Assembly: GCA_905221605.1 (NCBI GenBank)
Contig: CAJNDS010000068.1
Location: forward strand, 48,194-112,193
DNA: 64,000 bases
Direction of reading: 5' to 3'
Origin: Symbiodinium natans
Lineage: Eukaryota > Sar > Dinophyceae > Suessiales > Symbiodiniaceae
Below are positions 43,507 through 54,600 of this stretch, one piece after another (the first letter of the stretch is position 1; every line of letters starts with the position of its first letter). The notes under the pieces are model-generated. The model searched no databases. It was not told the DNA's origin and saw only the letters and a list, made by a program, of their open reading frames with translations. The position numbers and the translations under genes are program-made.

Positions 43507-44137
43507 GTAGGGGCCCAGGGGTTCGTCGTATGTCCCCTCCCTTTCCCTTCGTGTTGTAAGGGTTTTGTGAGGACCCTGGAGGTTTGTCGTATGTCCCCTT
43601 TCTGCGTGCTTGTAGGGTTCGGGGAGCGTCTAGGTGATTGTCATATATCATTGCTTCCGTGCTCGTACTATAAGTGGCTAGTGACTGCCCGAGAGAGGCC
43701 TAGAGGTTTGTCGTATGTCCCCCTGCTTCGTGTTCCTGCGACTTGGTACGGGCGCAGAGGCTTGTCGTATGTCCCCTCCCATCGCCCCTTCGTGTTGCAA
43801 GGGTGTTGTGAGGGCCCTGGAGGTTTGTCGTGTGTCCCCTCTCTTCTTGCTTGTCGGGTTGGGGAGCGTCTAGATGATTATCATATATCATTTGCTTACG
43901 TGCTTCGTGCTCGTACTATGATGGGGTAAGTGATTGCCCTAGAGGTTTGTCATATGTCTCACCGCTTCGTGTTCCTGTGAGTTGGTGGGGGCCTAGAGGT
44001 TTGTCGTACGTCACCTCCCTTCGTCCCTTCGTGTTGTAAGGGTTTTGTGAGAGGGAGGTTTGTCGTATGTCCCCTTTCTTTGTGCTTGTGGGGTTTGGGG
44101 AGTGTCTAACTGACTGTCATATATCATTTGCATCCGT
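43507..44137. repeat. Tandem repeat, ~236-bp unit, about 2.7 copies
   Basis: GGTTTGTCGTATGTCCCC..TCT.....GCTTG occurs at 43,581, 43,822 and 44,057, followed each time by GGGGAG.GTCTA..TGA.T.TCATATATCA. Within each unit GAGGTTTGTCGTATGTC recurs as a sub-repeat, so the unit itself arose by duplication. Confidence 0.88.
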
Positions 44138-44375
44138 GCTCTGCTGCTCATTCGGTTGAAGCACAGTGTAGAAGTGTAGAACCCGAGAGATCAACAAAGT
44201 CGCAACAAGCTCACCAAAGCACTGTCACATACGTACCACAAACTTACATACATTTGACAGACATCATCGCAGCAACCATGGACAGCGGTGAACCAGCTTC
44301 ATGTCCGCGCCAGGACGGCATGCCAGCTAGAAACCCAGAGAGCAAAGTGAACACAAACTGTTAACATGCGGCTGA

Positions 44376-45254
44376 CAGGACGAACCACAGCCCCGCCAAC
44401 ATCGACTCCTGGGACACGGCAAGTATGGCATCGTGCGCAAAGTTTACGACTCCGAGAACCAGACCTACCGCGCCGTCAAGATCGTTTGTCGCAATACGTT
44501 CCAAAGCTGGAAGGCACGCACCAACAGCCGACTGCAAGAGACGAGCGAGGCTCAAATCCTTCAAAGCTTGAACCTCCCAGGCATCGTCAAGTGCATTGCA
44601 TGGACGCTCGACTTGATGCACATCTACATGACGCTCGAAATGCACGAACACGGCGACCTCCTCAACAACCTGCTTCAAAGCGGCGCCTTCACCGAGGAGC
44701 AAGCACAGCCAGTGTTTCAAGGCATATGCGAGGCCATGACCCACCTACACCAGCGCAAGATCGCTCACAGGGACCTGAAGCCCGAGAACGTCCTCTTGAC
44801 AGACAGCTGCAGAGCCTCATGCCGACCCATCCTTGCGGACCTAGGACTGGCGCGAATCAGTCACTCCCCACAAGACCTGCATACGTTTTGTGGCACGCCA
44901 CACTACATGGCTCCTGAAGTGGTGCGACTAAAATGCAGATCTCACATCAAGGACACCGAGCATGCCAGTGGCTACAGCATATCAGCAGACTCATGGAGCC
45001 TCGGAATACTCCTCCATGTCCTGCGGAGTGGCACCTTTCCTTTCGACGAGAACAACCTTTACGAGCAAATATTGGAAGCCAGGTATCATTTTAACGATCC
45101 CTTGTGGCAAACGATCAACCATCACACGAAAGCCCTGGTCGCCCAGCTAGCAGAACCGGATCTCGCACTGCGGCTGCCTACTTGCGAGACGCTAAACTCA
45201 ACCTGGTTGCTACAGAAAGCCGAGAGCCGCAGCAAAGCTCGACGTCTCGCATAG
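44376..45254 (+). CDS. Serine/threonine protein kinase, Chk2/CAMK-like catalytic domain, 5' end undefined
   Basis: The frame opens after a stop at 44,373-44,375 and encodes 292 residues forming an almost complete kinase domain. The glycine loop is GHGKYG (residues 13-18), the ATP lysine K35 in AVKIV and the helix-C glutamate E58. The catalytic loop is HRDLKPEN with D133. The metal-binding motif is D155-L-G rather than DFG. GTPHYMAPE begins near residue 172 and is followed by a lobe with SADSWSLGILLHVLRSGTFP. The C-lobe pattern (FDENNLYEQI...W..I...TKALVAQL) is closest in my memory to Chk2/Rad53-type CAMK kinases. No FHA domain is seen. No ATG precedes the glycine loop in frame; CTGACAG at 44,372-44,378 and CCACAG just after could be splice acceptors, so an upstream exon is likely. 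Alternatively it is a 5'-truncated copy. Confidence 0.85.
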   Translation, partial: QDEPQPRQHRLLGHGKYGIVRKVYDSENQTYRAVKIVCRNTFQSWKARTNSRLQETSEAQILQSLNLPGIVKCIAWTLDLMHIYMTLEMHEHGDLLNNLLQSGAFTEEQAQPVFQGICEAMTHLHQRKIAHRDLKPENVLLTDSCRASCRPILADLGLARISHSPQDLHTFCGTPHYMAPEVVRLKCRSHIKDTEHASGYSISADSWSLGILLHVLRSGTFPFDENNLYEQILEARYHFNDPLWQTINHHTKALVAQLAEPDLALRLPTCETLNSTWLLQKAESRSKARRLA

Positions 45255-46804
45255 ATAATCCGAGAAGCCATTCAGGAGAAGACATTTTTGAAGTCTCATC
45301 AGTAAGCAAAAAGAATGTTCTTGTATATCCGCTTGTACTCCAGCAGGTCAAGGCAGTCCATGTCTAATGTATAGGAGTACCTTATAGTTGTAGTAGGACA
45401 TGATCACAGAGTTTCTTCGTGGCAAACACCTCCGGCGAACAAACAACAGATTCCCCCCCAGCTTGAGCCTCGTAAACTCCGAACGTTGCTGAACAACACA
45501 CGGCTGCGGACATTGGACTTCTTGTTTCAACGCTCAAGGTGCTGCTGAAAATGTTGACGCTGCTACCGGATGAGCTCGAAAGCGTTGTACGGTTTCTGCC
45601 GTTATATGGTTTCGAGGACGACTGTGCACAAACAACAGCTGGAGAGCGTCGGTGAAGTGAAGAGTTTCTTGCTTTACTCGTTTCTGCTTGTTCGATAGCA
45701 TGTCGTTGCAGTTGTCTCAACCTCTCTGGCCATGCAGCAGGATACGACTTTTCAAAAGGGGAGCGTGTCAGATGCACTCGTCGTTCGCAAGGCTTTCGCA
45801 TATTGTTGTCACCGTGACATGTCTTCGAGGTTTGAGTTTGCCGTGTCATCAGGTCTTCTGGAAGTCTGGCTACCGACTGGCCTTGCCTGCCAAGTGCAAC
45901 GACTGTCGCCTTAGCATAGAATTGAGCGATCTTTACAAGGCGGGCTTCTTGCTTTGCATTTTTAGCTAACGCAACATTTATATACCTGGGGAACATGTCT
46001 GGCCAAACCAGGTGGACTTCGGACATGAGATCTTCGACAACAAGCCAAGAACACTATTCAAGCTGGAAGTGGGGGGTTGTGTTTAGGCTGCAATAGTATT
46101 GATGGTGCCCCTGGTGGCACGCTGTTTTTTGTAACGTTTTGACTGGCGCAGGCCATCCACGGGCCGAGAAGACAACAGTTTTGATTGTTCGCAGTCCCAG
46201 CTTTCTGCATCACCTTCGGCTGGAAATGTCGACGCCCGGGATGTCCGGCACAGCTCTTTGTCCGACTGTCTTGAAGTGCTTAAGGCTTCCAAGGTCCTGT
46301 CGCGAAGAAAAAGTGGTGGTGGGACAAGGCTAGTGAGCACGCCTGCTGGGACGAGCAGCTGCAGAGCACGCTCTGGACATGTGCGCTGTTTGGTGCAAGG
46401 ACCTATGACGGATGCAGATGAGCACAGCCTTGTATCCTGAGCCTTGTAGTAGAAACGAGCTTTCATCCAGTTGTTGCCTTGTCTCTGAGGCCCACATTGC
46501 TGATCTTTGGCCTCAAGACATGGTGTTTTTGCCTTACGACAGGTGCTCTTAGCATTTTCTAGAGAGTCTATATGAAAGAGTTCGGAAGGCTCTTTATGTG
46601 AAAATAATACGAATGAGTTGTTTGTCATGCCTGTATTCGTTGCCTGAAAGCATATGTCAAGACCTTAAGCCTCCTTTGCTCCCATGTGCTTCGAGTGTGC
46701 GCAGTGCCCGACAGCCTTTCAGCTCCAAACGTCCGGTTTCCCCACTTCCTCACCATGCCGTGGATTGCGTGGCTGGACACGTGGGAGGCAAACGAAATCA
46801 AAGC
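45255..46804. other. No recognised gene; two long minus-strand frames
   Basis: Minus-strand frames 45,382-46,026 (214 codons) and 46,083-46,628 (181 codons) start at ATG but show no domain and a composition like translated non-coding DNA. This interval should contain the 5' LTR and leader of the host retroelement, but without a 3' LTR in the window I cannot delimit it. Confidence 0.4.
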
Positions 46805-47413
46805 ATGCAAACAAGCATTGAAGGTATCATTGATCAGCATTCTGCTGCTCTTGCCAGAGCAAGGACTGAAGCCATTGGGCTCCACAAGCGTCTTTGCGAG
46901 GCGGAAGCCTACGCTGATGCCGAGTACTCCAAGCTTGAGAGACTTTCTCACAATGTTCAGAGTGAGTATGCCATTCACAATGCGAGGCTATCCGAACAGG
47001 TTGAGAGCATGAAGGTTGAATTCAATGCTATGCTCGGACGCTTCAATTCTGAAGCCGAGCACCGCTCAGCACTCACGAGCGAGAACTCTGATCTTCGTGC
47101 TAAGTTGCTTCAAGCTCAAGAAATGCTACAGAAGGCTGCCAGTCAGACCGATTCGCCCCATCATCGGGAGCCGGAAGGCAACCCTGGTCCTAGCGGGCCA
47201 CCGCCCGGTCTCCCACAGGTGCATCGCCTCGACACACCGCCTGGCCAAGGCAAAGGCAAGCCAGGTGACCCAGATGATGACGATGATGATGATGATGGAG
47301 ACAAGAAGAAAAAGAAGGACGACAAAAAGAAGAAGAAGAAGAAGAAGAAAAAGAGGGACTCATCTTCGTCCTCTGATTCTTCCTCATCTTGGCGATATCA
47401 CCGAAAGAGATGA
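46805..47413 (+). CDS. Coiled-coil 5' frame of the host retroelement (Gag N-terminal region)
   Basis: The ATG at 46,805 is chosen because it begins the clean helical region; the frame is open upstream to 46,598. Residues ~1-120 form a long coiled coil (e.g. SEYAIHNARLSEQVESMKVE). A Pro/Gly stretch follows, then an Asp run, a Lys run and a Ser run (tract ~47,270-47,390). The stop TGA (47,411-47,413) overlaps the ATG of the next frame as ATGA. Coiled-coil N-termini are common in copia Gag and support multimerisation. Either termination-reinitiation, -1 frameshifting or a mutation separates it from the CCCH Gag frame. Confidence 0.65.
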   Translation: MQTSIEGIIDQHSAALARARTEAIGLHKRLCEAEAYADAEYSKLERLSHNVQSEYAIHNARLSEQVESMKVEFNAMLGRFNSEAEHRSALTSENSDLRAKLLQAQEMLQKAASQTDSPHHREPEGNPGPSGPPPGLPQVHRLDTPPGQGKGKPGDPDDDDDDDDGDKKKKKDDKKKKKKKKKKRDSSSSSDSSSSWRYHRKR

Positions 47414-48468
47414 AGAGGTTTTTCAAGAAGATGATGAAAGGTGGTTCAAATGACAAAGATGCCGACAAAGCCGAGTCATCGGATAAGGCTCCCAAAACCA
47501 AGGAAGCTGAGAAGGTTTTAGTCCCAAAGTTTCCTCAGCCCGAGAGCTATCGCAATTGGCGCATCAGAGTTCGTGACGCTGTTGTAGCTGCATCTGATAA
47601 GCCCGACAAAGCTTTCGAGTGGTTGTCTAGGGTTTGGGAAGCCGATATGAAGGAGGAAACCCTTCGTGATCCGGAAGGATTCACCACCCTTGATGCTAAG
47701 ATCCTTTCAGCTCTGTCAAACATCCTGGAAGGCGACTTTGCACGTCAGGTGGACACCTTCAAAGAAACAGAGGCCAACGCCGGACGCCCAGTTAGAGGAA
47801 GGCAGATTCTCTTCAGGATTCACAACTACTTTGCGACGAACGCTCAGCATGGGGCGGTGTATGACATGGAAGATTTGCTTTCAGTCACGTTACTCAATGA
47901 GAATCTTCTCACCTTCATGCGAAATTGGGATACGGTGTTGTCGGGGATTCCCAAAACCCCTGAAGCATCATTCCTCGAACCACTATTTCACAGACAGGTC
48001 AAGAAGGTCAAGGCTCTCTCGCATGACATCAACATCTACGAAAGAGCTCTTGAAGGTTCCAAAGAACGGTCCTACAGTTTCCTGTATGATGCTGCAAATG
48101 CGCACCTCAACAGGAAGCGCCTTGAACGCAACCGGGAACGGATGGCTCGACAGACGGGCAGTCCTGCTGTGCCCACCGCACCTGCACCTAAGAGGGTTCC
48201 TAAAGGTTTCTGCATTTCATGGGTCCGTAATGGTTCCTGCACCAAAGGTGACCAATGTAAGTACAAGCACCAGACTCCGGCCAAGGGACGCGGCCGCTCC
48301 GCCACGCCGGCTGGCTCACGAGCAAGCTCTGCAAGCCCCGGTGGTAAGCCTAAGATCTGCAAGTTCTACAAGCAAGGACGTTGCGATCGGGGGGGGAACT
48401 GTAATTTTCTCCATACAGGCAAGCCAGGTGCAGCTGCGCCTTCCGAAACCAGTGGGAAGGGGTCAAAA
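47410..48468 (+). CDS. Gag-like protein with two CCCH zinc fingers, cut by an insertion
   Basis: The ATG at 47,410 overlaps the previous stop; the frame itself is open from 47,377. Residues ~35-245 resemble a capsid-type helical domain (FPQPESYRNWRIRVRDAVVA near its start). Two CCCH fingers follow: C-x8-C-x5-C-x3-H (CISWVRNGSCTKGDQCKYKH) and C-x7-C-x5-C-x3-H (CKFYKQGRCDRGGNCNFLH). This is unlike the usual CCHC knuckle. At 48,469 the LTR of the inserted element begins and stops translation two codons later (TGT TAA). The next host codon is at 59,333, in the same frame, so the insertion split one continuous Gag-Pol frame. Confidence 0.82.
48464..48468. repeat. Target-site duplication CAAAA, left copy
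   Basis: CAAAA directly before the 5' LTR is repeated directly after the 3' LTR at 59,328-59,332. Five bases is the usual size for LTR retrotransposons. Confidence 0.93.
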
Positions 48469-48668
48469 TGTTAAGTGTACAGCATGTATCCAGGTACAGT
48501 GAATGGGTGCAGTAGGAAAGACAGCAAATGCCCTAAGGCATGTTGAGTCTGAGCAGAACGAGTTTGACACCGGAGGCTTAGGCTCAAGAGTCGAAAGCGA
48601 GAAAAGTTGTTTTGCCTTTAGAGCGTGGTAGGAAAAGTGAGCCATGATGTTTACCACGTTTTTCAACA
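48469..48668 (+). repeat. 5' LTR (200 bp)
   Basis: Begins TGTTAAGTGTACAGCATGTA, ends GTTTTTCAACA. Short for an LTR but with the canonical TG...CA ends and inverted TGTT/AACA termini. The polyprotein ATG at 48,644 lies in its last 25 bp. Confidence 0.97.
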
Positions 48669-51600
48669 TGGTAGCGGAGCACCTGAGTCAGGGTGCGATG
48701 ATGCTACAGCAAGCTGGATGGACGAAGATTTTTCCATGGAGCATGATGGTTTTCATGTCTGTGCGAGAAGTGTGTGCCAGCAACCTCCAGAACCTTCAGC
48801 ATATGGCAGAGCAGACAGTTGCAGCAAGCAGTGGTGCCCTGGACGCTTTGAGTTCAGGAAGATGGCAGCAGGAATTGTTCCTGTTTGCAGTGCTGGTTTT
48901 CATGAGCAGCATTTTAGCAGGAATGGCGTGGTCGTTCTTGCGAGAGATTGCAACTGAAGAGCGAGAGATCGAGACTGTCGCCCATGAAGAGTTCATGCCT
49001 GATGTTTACATTGCAAAGTCAAGAACAGCAGTGCACAAGCATCGAGAATGCCGTGGCCTGGACAGTGCGGATCAGGCGCAAGTCGTACGTGCACCTGGAT
49101 GTAGAGTTTGCTTTCCAGATGGCTATGTTTACATTCAAGGGCAGACAGAAGTAAAGAGAAGGAGGTTTACCCAGATGACTGGATGTGGTTTCTGGATGAG
49201 AGTCCTTTGCAGTGCAGTTCTTCTACTTTGTGCAGGGCTCGTTACAGCAGAAGGTTGGTTGTTGATGATCAAGAATGTGAAAGCAAAGGCAGCAAGAAGC
49301 AGTACAGAGATATTGCTAGATGAAGCAGAGCTCGTTATGTCAAAGCCGCTGCCCAGGAATTCGATTTCCCTCCAGGATGACCTGAAGACTATGGCCTTGG
49401 AGGATGAGCGCAGAAATTCGATTTCCCTCCAGGATGACCTGAAGACTATTGCCTTGGAGGATGAGCATGCCGAGGTGCAGCATGCGACTCATGCACTTGG
49501 TGGAAGCAGCAAGAATGTGCATGTGAGAAGAGAGAGAGAAGAGACAGAACATGTGGAGCTCATGTCCTTCAGTTTGCAGCGTCGTCAAACCAAAGAAGCC
49601 CCAATACGCTATGAAGATCAAGACAACGAAGAAAACTACAACCTCGAGATTGTGAAGTACATGATCGCAGGATTTGAAGCATCAAGAAACTTCGACATCA
49701 CGAATTTGAAGATTGAGGTGAAAAGATGGTATGAAGGTACAAGAAGATTCCTTCGAAGCCTTGAGTCGAGCTACGCCCCTGAGATCTCAGTCATGTTTCA
49801 CAAGCAGAAAGAAATCATTTTCGTGTTGATGATCGTGATGTGCACCCCGATTGGTTTGGTTACTTGGATCAGCCTGTACAACATGTGTGCCATCCAAAGC
49901 AAAAGAAAAGAGTGTTTGAAGAGAAGAGTTTCGAGGAGAGCCAGGTATCAAGAAGTTCGTGCATGTGGTGTTCAGAAGAAGACGCTCATGTTCATTGTGT
50001 TGCTGTACACAAACACGCAAGCAGCTGAAGCCATGAATGCCCAGATGGAGCAAGCAATGCAATCTTTGGCCCAGCAGACAGCAACGAACACCCAACAGAT
50101 AAACGACCTGGTTAGCGCAGTTCAGCAGCAAGCATCCCAGCAGCAGCAAGCAAGCACAGCAGCTCAAAGTGCAGCAGCAGCCAGTGAAGGCGAGATGAGA
50201 GAAATGTTTCGCAACATGCTACAAGTGGCTACAAGAACGAGCACAGCGGTCCACGAGGCAGCAAGCATGATCAACAATATGGGTCAAATGCATCGAGATT
50301 TTCGTGAGCATCAAGAAGCACGAGAACAAGCACAAGCAGAAAGAGAAAAGAGAAGAGAGAAGGGAGATGTCGAGTTGCACAAGATGATCAAGACCCCCGA
50401 CGTGTTCAACCCAAGCAGTTTCAAAGAAGAGCATGAAGGCTGGAGTGAATTCAGACACAAGATGCGAACCTGGATTGGAGCGTTGGACCCAGAGATGTTA
50501 GCAAGAATTGAAGCCGTTGAAGCAAAGAGAAGTGAAGCTGTTGAGTTTTCCACCTTGAGTGACGAGCACAAAGCCGTTAGCAAGAAGCTCTACACGATCC
50601 TCACTTCGTACACGAAAGGTCGCCCATTGAGAACGATCAAGCAGATTACAGAGGAGAATGGTTTAGAAGCATGGAGAATTTTGCTCGAAGAACATGAACC
50701 CTACACTCGTGGTAGAAGTCTTCGATTGCTGACTAGCCTCACGAAGTACAAGTTTGAAAACAAGAAGACCACCATGGAGAACATCCTTGCATTCGAAGAA
50801 GCAATCGAGCAGTATGAAAAGGCATCAGGAGATGTGGTGCAAGATGATTTGAAGATTTCAATTATCCTCAATCAGCAAGATGGTCAACTTCGACAACACA
50901 TGTTGCTCAATTTGAGAGATGATACAAAGTATTCAAGTCTTCGTCAGTTTCTCCTGTCCTATGAGCAAAACACGCGCTGGACCACAACTGACTTGATCAA
51001 CGCCGGCAACGACCACGGTGGACAAGCAGACATGGATGTCAGCAACGTGAACAAAGATGACAGAAGAAAGCCCTGGAGATCCAAAGGAAAAGGAAAAGGA
51101 AAGTTCAGCAAAGGCAAAGGAAAGGGCAAAGGAAAATGGAGGAAAGGAAAGTCCAAAGGAAAAGGCAAGTATGGCAACGACTACGGCTACAACTCCAAAG
51201 GACGAGGAAGAGGAAAAGGTCGTGGTCGAGGTCGCGGTCGTTTTGGTCGTGGAAAAGGATTTGGTCGTGGATTTGGAAAAGGACGCGGAAAAGGAAGCTT
51301 TGGTCCTCAGTGTTGTCATTACTGTGGAAAGCCTGGTCACTTTGAAGCCCAATGCAGACAGAAGCAGAGAGATTTTGGTGATGTTCGAAACGTGAACGAC
51401 GACCAGCAAAGTACCACAGCAGCCAGTTCTACTGCAGCACCAAGCACGTCAAGCACCACGAACGTGACGAGCGTCAGCAGGAACCAAGCAAAGACCGTGC
51501 GTCAAATCTCCATGATCCACATTGGAGATCCTCCACAACAGTATCCAGAAGTTTTCGAAGTCGACACGGAGGCAGAAGAAGAACTTGAGATTGACTATTT

Positions 51601-54600
51601 TGGTCGTGTGCTACGTGTTGAAGAATTTCAGCTTAGCGATGCAGAGCAAGAAGAAGAAGAACACGAGCACCAAGAAGAAGATGATCCTTTGATGTTGTGG
51701 TGGAAAGATGGTTGTGAGCACGAAGAAGATTGCAATCTTTGTGTCCGTGCAGTCCAAGAATCATTTTATGAGAGCAGTCCTGTTTATGAGAAGATAGAAG
51801 TGATCTTGGACAGTGGCGCCGATGTCAGCCTCATTCCTCTGTGGCTTGGCAAAGAGGGAGTGCCTGTGAAGAAGAAGAACGATTCAGGCATCAGAGACGC
51901 ACAAGGAAGAAAGATTCCTGTAAAAGGAAAGAGAGCAATCAACTTGACTATGTTCAGCTCGAAGCAAGAAGCAGTCAAGATGCAAGAATGCTTCATCGTT
52001 GCGAATGTGGTCAATCCTTTGTTGGCAGTCGGAAAGCTACTCAAGAATGGCTGGGAGATTGTCAAGAAGGATGATGGCTTGATGTTGTCAGACGGAATGT
52101 CAGACATCCCTGTTCACTACCACAAGAACTCGCTGGCTACTTATGCTTATTTGCAAGCAGGAAAGAGGTATGAGAGCGAAGCCTATGTGAACCTGGAGCA
52201 GGAACACGTTCGCACCGTCATTCAGCTGAACTCCCACATAGCTGATGCAGCAAGAAAGCAAGAACCTGGCTGGCATGATACAGACAGCATTGTGGTTGTG
52301 CACTACTCCCCGGCGCAGTCGAAGTACAAAGATCCCACGGACATGTACCGTACGGAGGATTTTCCGTACAGAAGCACGATGATCAAGACAGAAGATGGTA
52401 CATGGAAAGCCGTTGAAGTGTGCAAGAAGTATGCGCAGAAGATGGACCCGTTTGAGGATATCAGCGCAGGCGGGGAATTTGAAGTGGTGACAGCATTGTC
52501 GTCACGAGTTATCCCGCTGAATGTCTTGGGCATCCCCTTGAAGAAAGATGAACGCCAAGAACAAGAAGCAAGAACCAGCGACACGTGGAGCATCGAGAAG
52601 GCTGGTACGGAACTTGTGCGGTACCACAACACGCCGCGCACTCACAAGTTCAACCCTGAGAACGTAGCTGGAATGCCCACGGACATTGAGAATCTGACGT
52701 CCTGGAGATACACTATTGGCGAGTGTGTCTATGCCACGAATTTGTATGAAGACGAAGATGATTGGAGCAGAGACACAGAACCTCCTGAAGAAGCATTCGC
52801 TTTGCCGTGGTATGGTCAGACCAGATTTCGTCTCAAAGAACCTGTTCGTGACGATAGAAGAAGCAGTGCACAAGAGCAAGAGGCAAAGAGACAGAAGCTT
52901 GAAGAAGAAAAGAAAAGTTTCCTCCCAGAAGATGTGCAGATGGAAGAAGCACCACAAGGTGAAGTTGAACGAGATTCTCTTGTGTTCACCTACGATGGCT
53001 ATGAGTACAGCAAGAATAGCAGCGTGCAGATTTTGCGTCAACTTTGTCGTGAATTTGAAGTACCAAGCAGTGGCAGCAAAGAACAGATGCTGAAGCGCTT
53101 GTCTCGCGCAGCTCAGGAGCGCGAAGCGGCAGACAGCCTAGCCCTCGGGCGCAGGCAGTATGAAGCGCAAGTCGCGCCGCTGATGAGGAAGCGCGAAGAA
53201 CGCCCCAATGAGCAGGAAGTGATGCTACACAACCTGACGCACCTGCCATTTGCTGGCTGGTGTGAGCATTGCGTCGCCACTCGGGCGAAAGAAAATCAGC
53301 ATCGGAAGAGCGAATTGACTCGCTCCCCCGCTGAAGAGAGCAGCAAGTCAACACTCTGTTTCGACTTTGCGTACACCTCAACGAGCAGCTCTGAGGCGCA
53401 GCCCATGGTCACGCTGATCGCGAATGATGCATGGTCCAAGTGGTTTGTCGCCGTGCCCGTAGCAAGAAGAGGAGGCGCAGATGCGCTGAGGCACATGACC
53501 GAAGCGTTGACTACAGCTACACTGCAGCTTGGGTACTCAGAAATCAATGTGAAGGCAGACAATGAAGGTGTTTGCAGAAGCTTGAAGATTGCACTCCAGA
53601 AAATGCGTGGAGCGCATGGCCTGAGCACTACACTTCTTTCAAGTGTACCCCATGATCACGAAAGCAATGGTTTGGCCGAGCGTGCAGTCCAAACAGTCAG
53701 AAGGCATGCGAATTGTATCCTGGATGAGGTCAGAGTGAAGACAGAACTTCCTCTTAGCCATGAACACCCACTGATGTCGTGGGCAATGCGACACTCTGCG
53801 TGGCTACTCAACCGTTTTCATCGGTCCTCAGCAACAGGAAAGACGCCGTATGAATTCATGACAGGCCAACCGTATCGAGGAGAACTCGTACCATTTGCAA
53901 GCACGATTATGGTGAAACGCTTGAGACCGAAGCGCAAAGGTGACCGTTTGTGGACGTTCGGAGTGTTCCTCGGCAAGACTGAATCTGGAATGTGGCTTAC
54001 TTTCCAGAGCGATGGCATTCACGCATCAAGAAGTGCGAGACCAGTTGGTGAAGCTTACGACGCGAAGGCCATCAGCAGCGTGAACGTTTTCACTTGGTCG
54101 ATCAAGAACAACACACTTGGCAGCCGAGTACTACCTCAGAAAAGATTGGTCTCTCCGCAGATTGTTCTTCCAGCAGTTGCAGCAGGTGAAGAGCGAAAAA
54201 TCCTTGAAGATGAAGTTGCAGACGAAGCCGCCTCTGATCCTCCAACAAGTGATGAAGAGAAAGCAAGAAGAGATGCAGAAGAATTGCTTCAAGAATTTGA
54301 ACTTGTTCATGAAGAGCATGATCCTCTGGCAGATATGGTTTCCGAGCATGAAGATGAAAGAGAAGAAGTTCCTGAAGAAGCAAAGATGGATCGAGAAAGC
54401 AGACCAGACTTCGAATGTGTTGGTTCACCAAGCAAGATCCCAAGAACAAGAGTTGAGCTTCCCAGGTTTGGACCTGGAGCATCGTCTTCGGTGATGAGAG
54501 CAGAAAGAATGCCCGACAATGATGAGAGGTCGGACGAAGAAGAAGATTGCTTTGCAGGCAGTGAAGCTGGTGACTTTGAGACAGAAGATGAATGGAGCGA

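Noticed and set aside
45382-46628. Two minus-strand frames of 214 and 181 codons as genes
   Set aside because: ATG starts are present, but composition is unlike the real coding sequences nearby and no motif is visible; kept only as a note.
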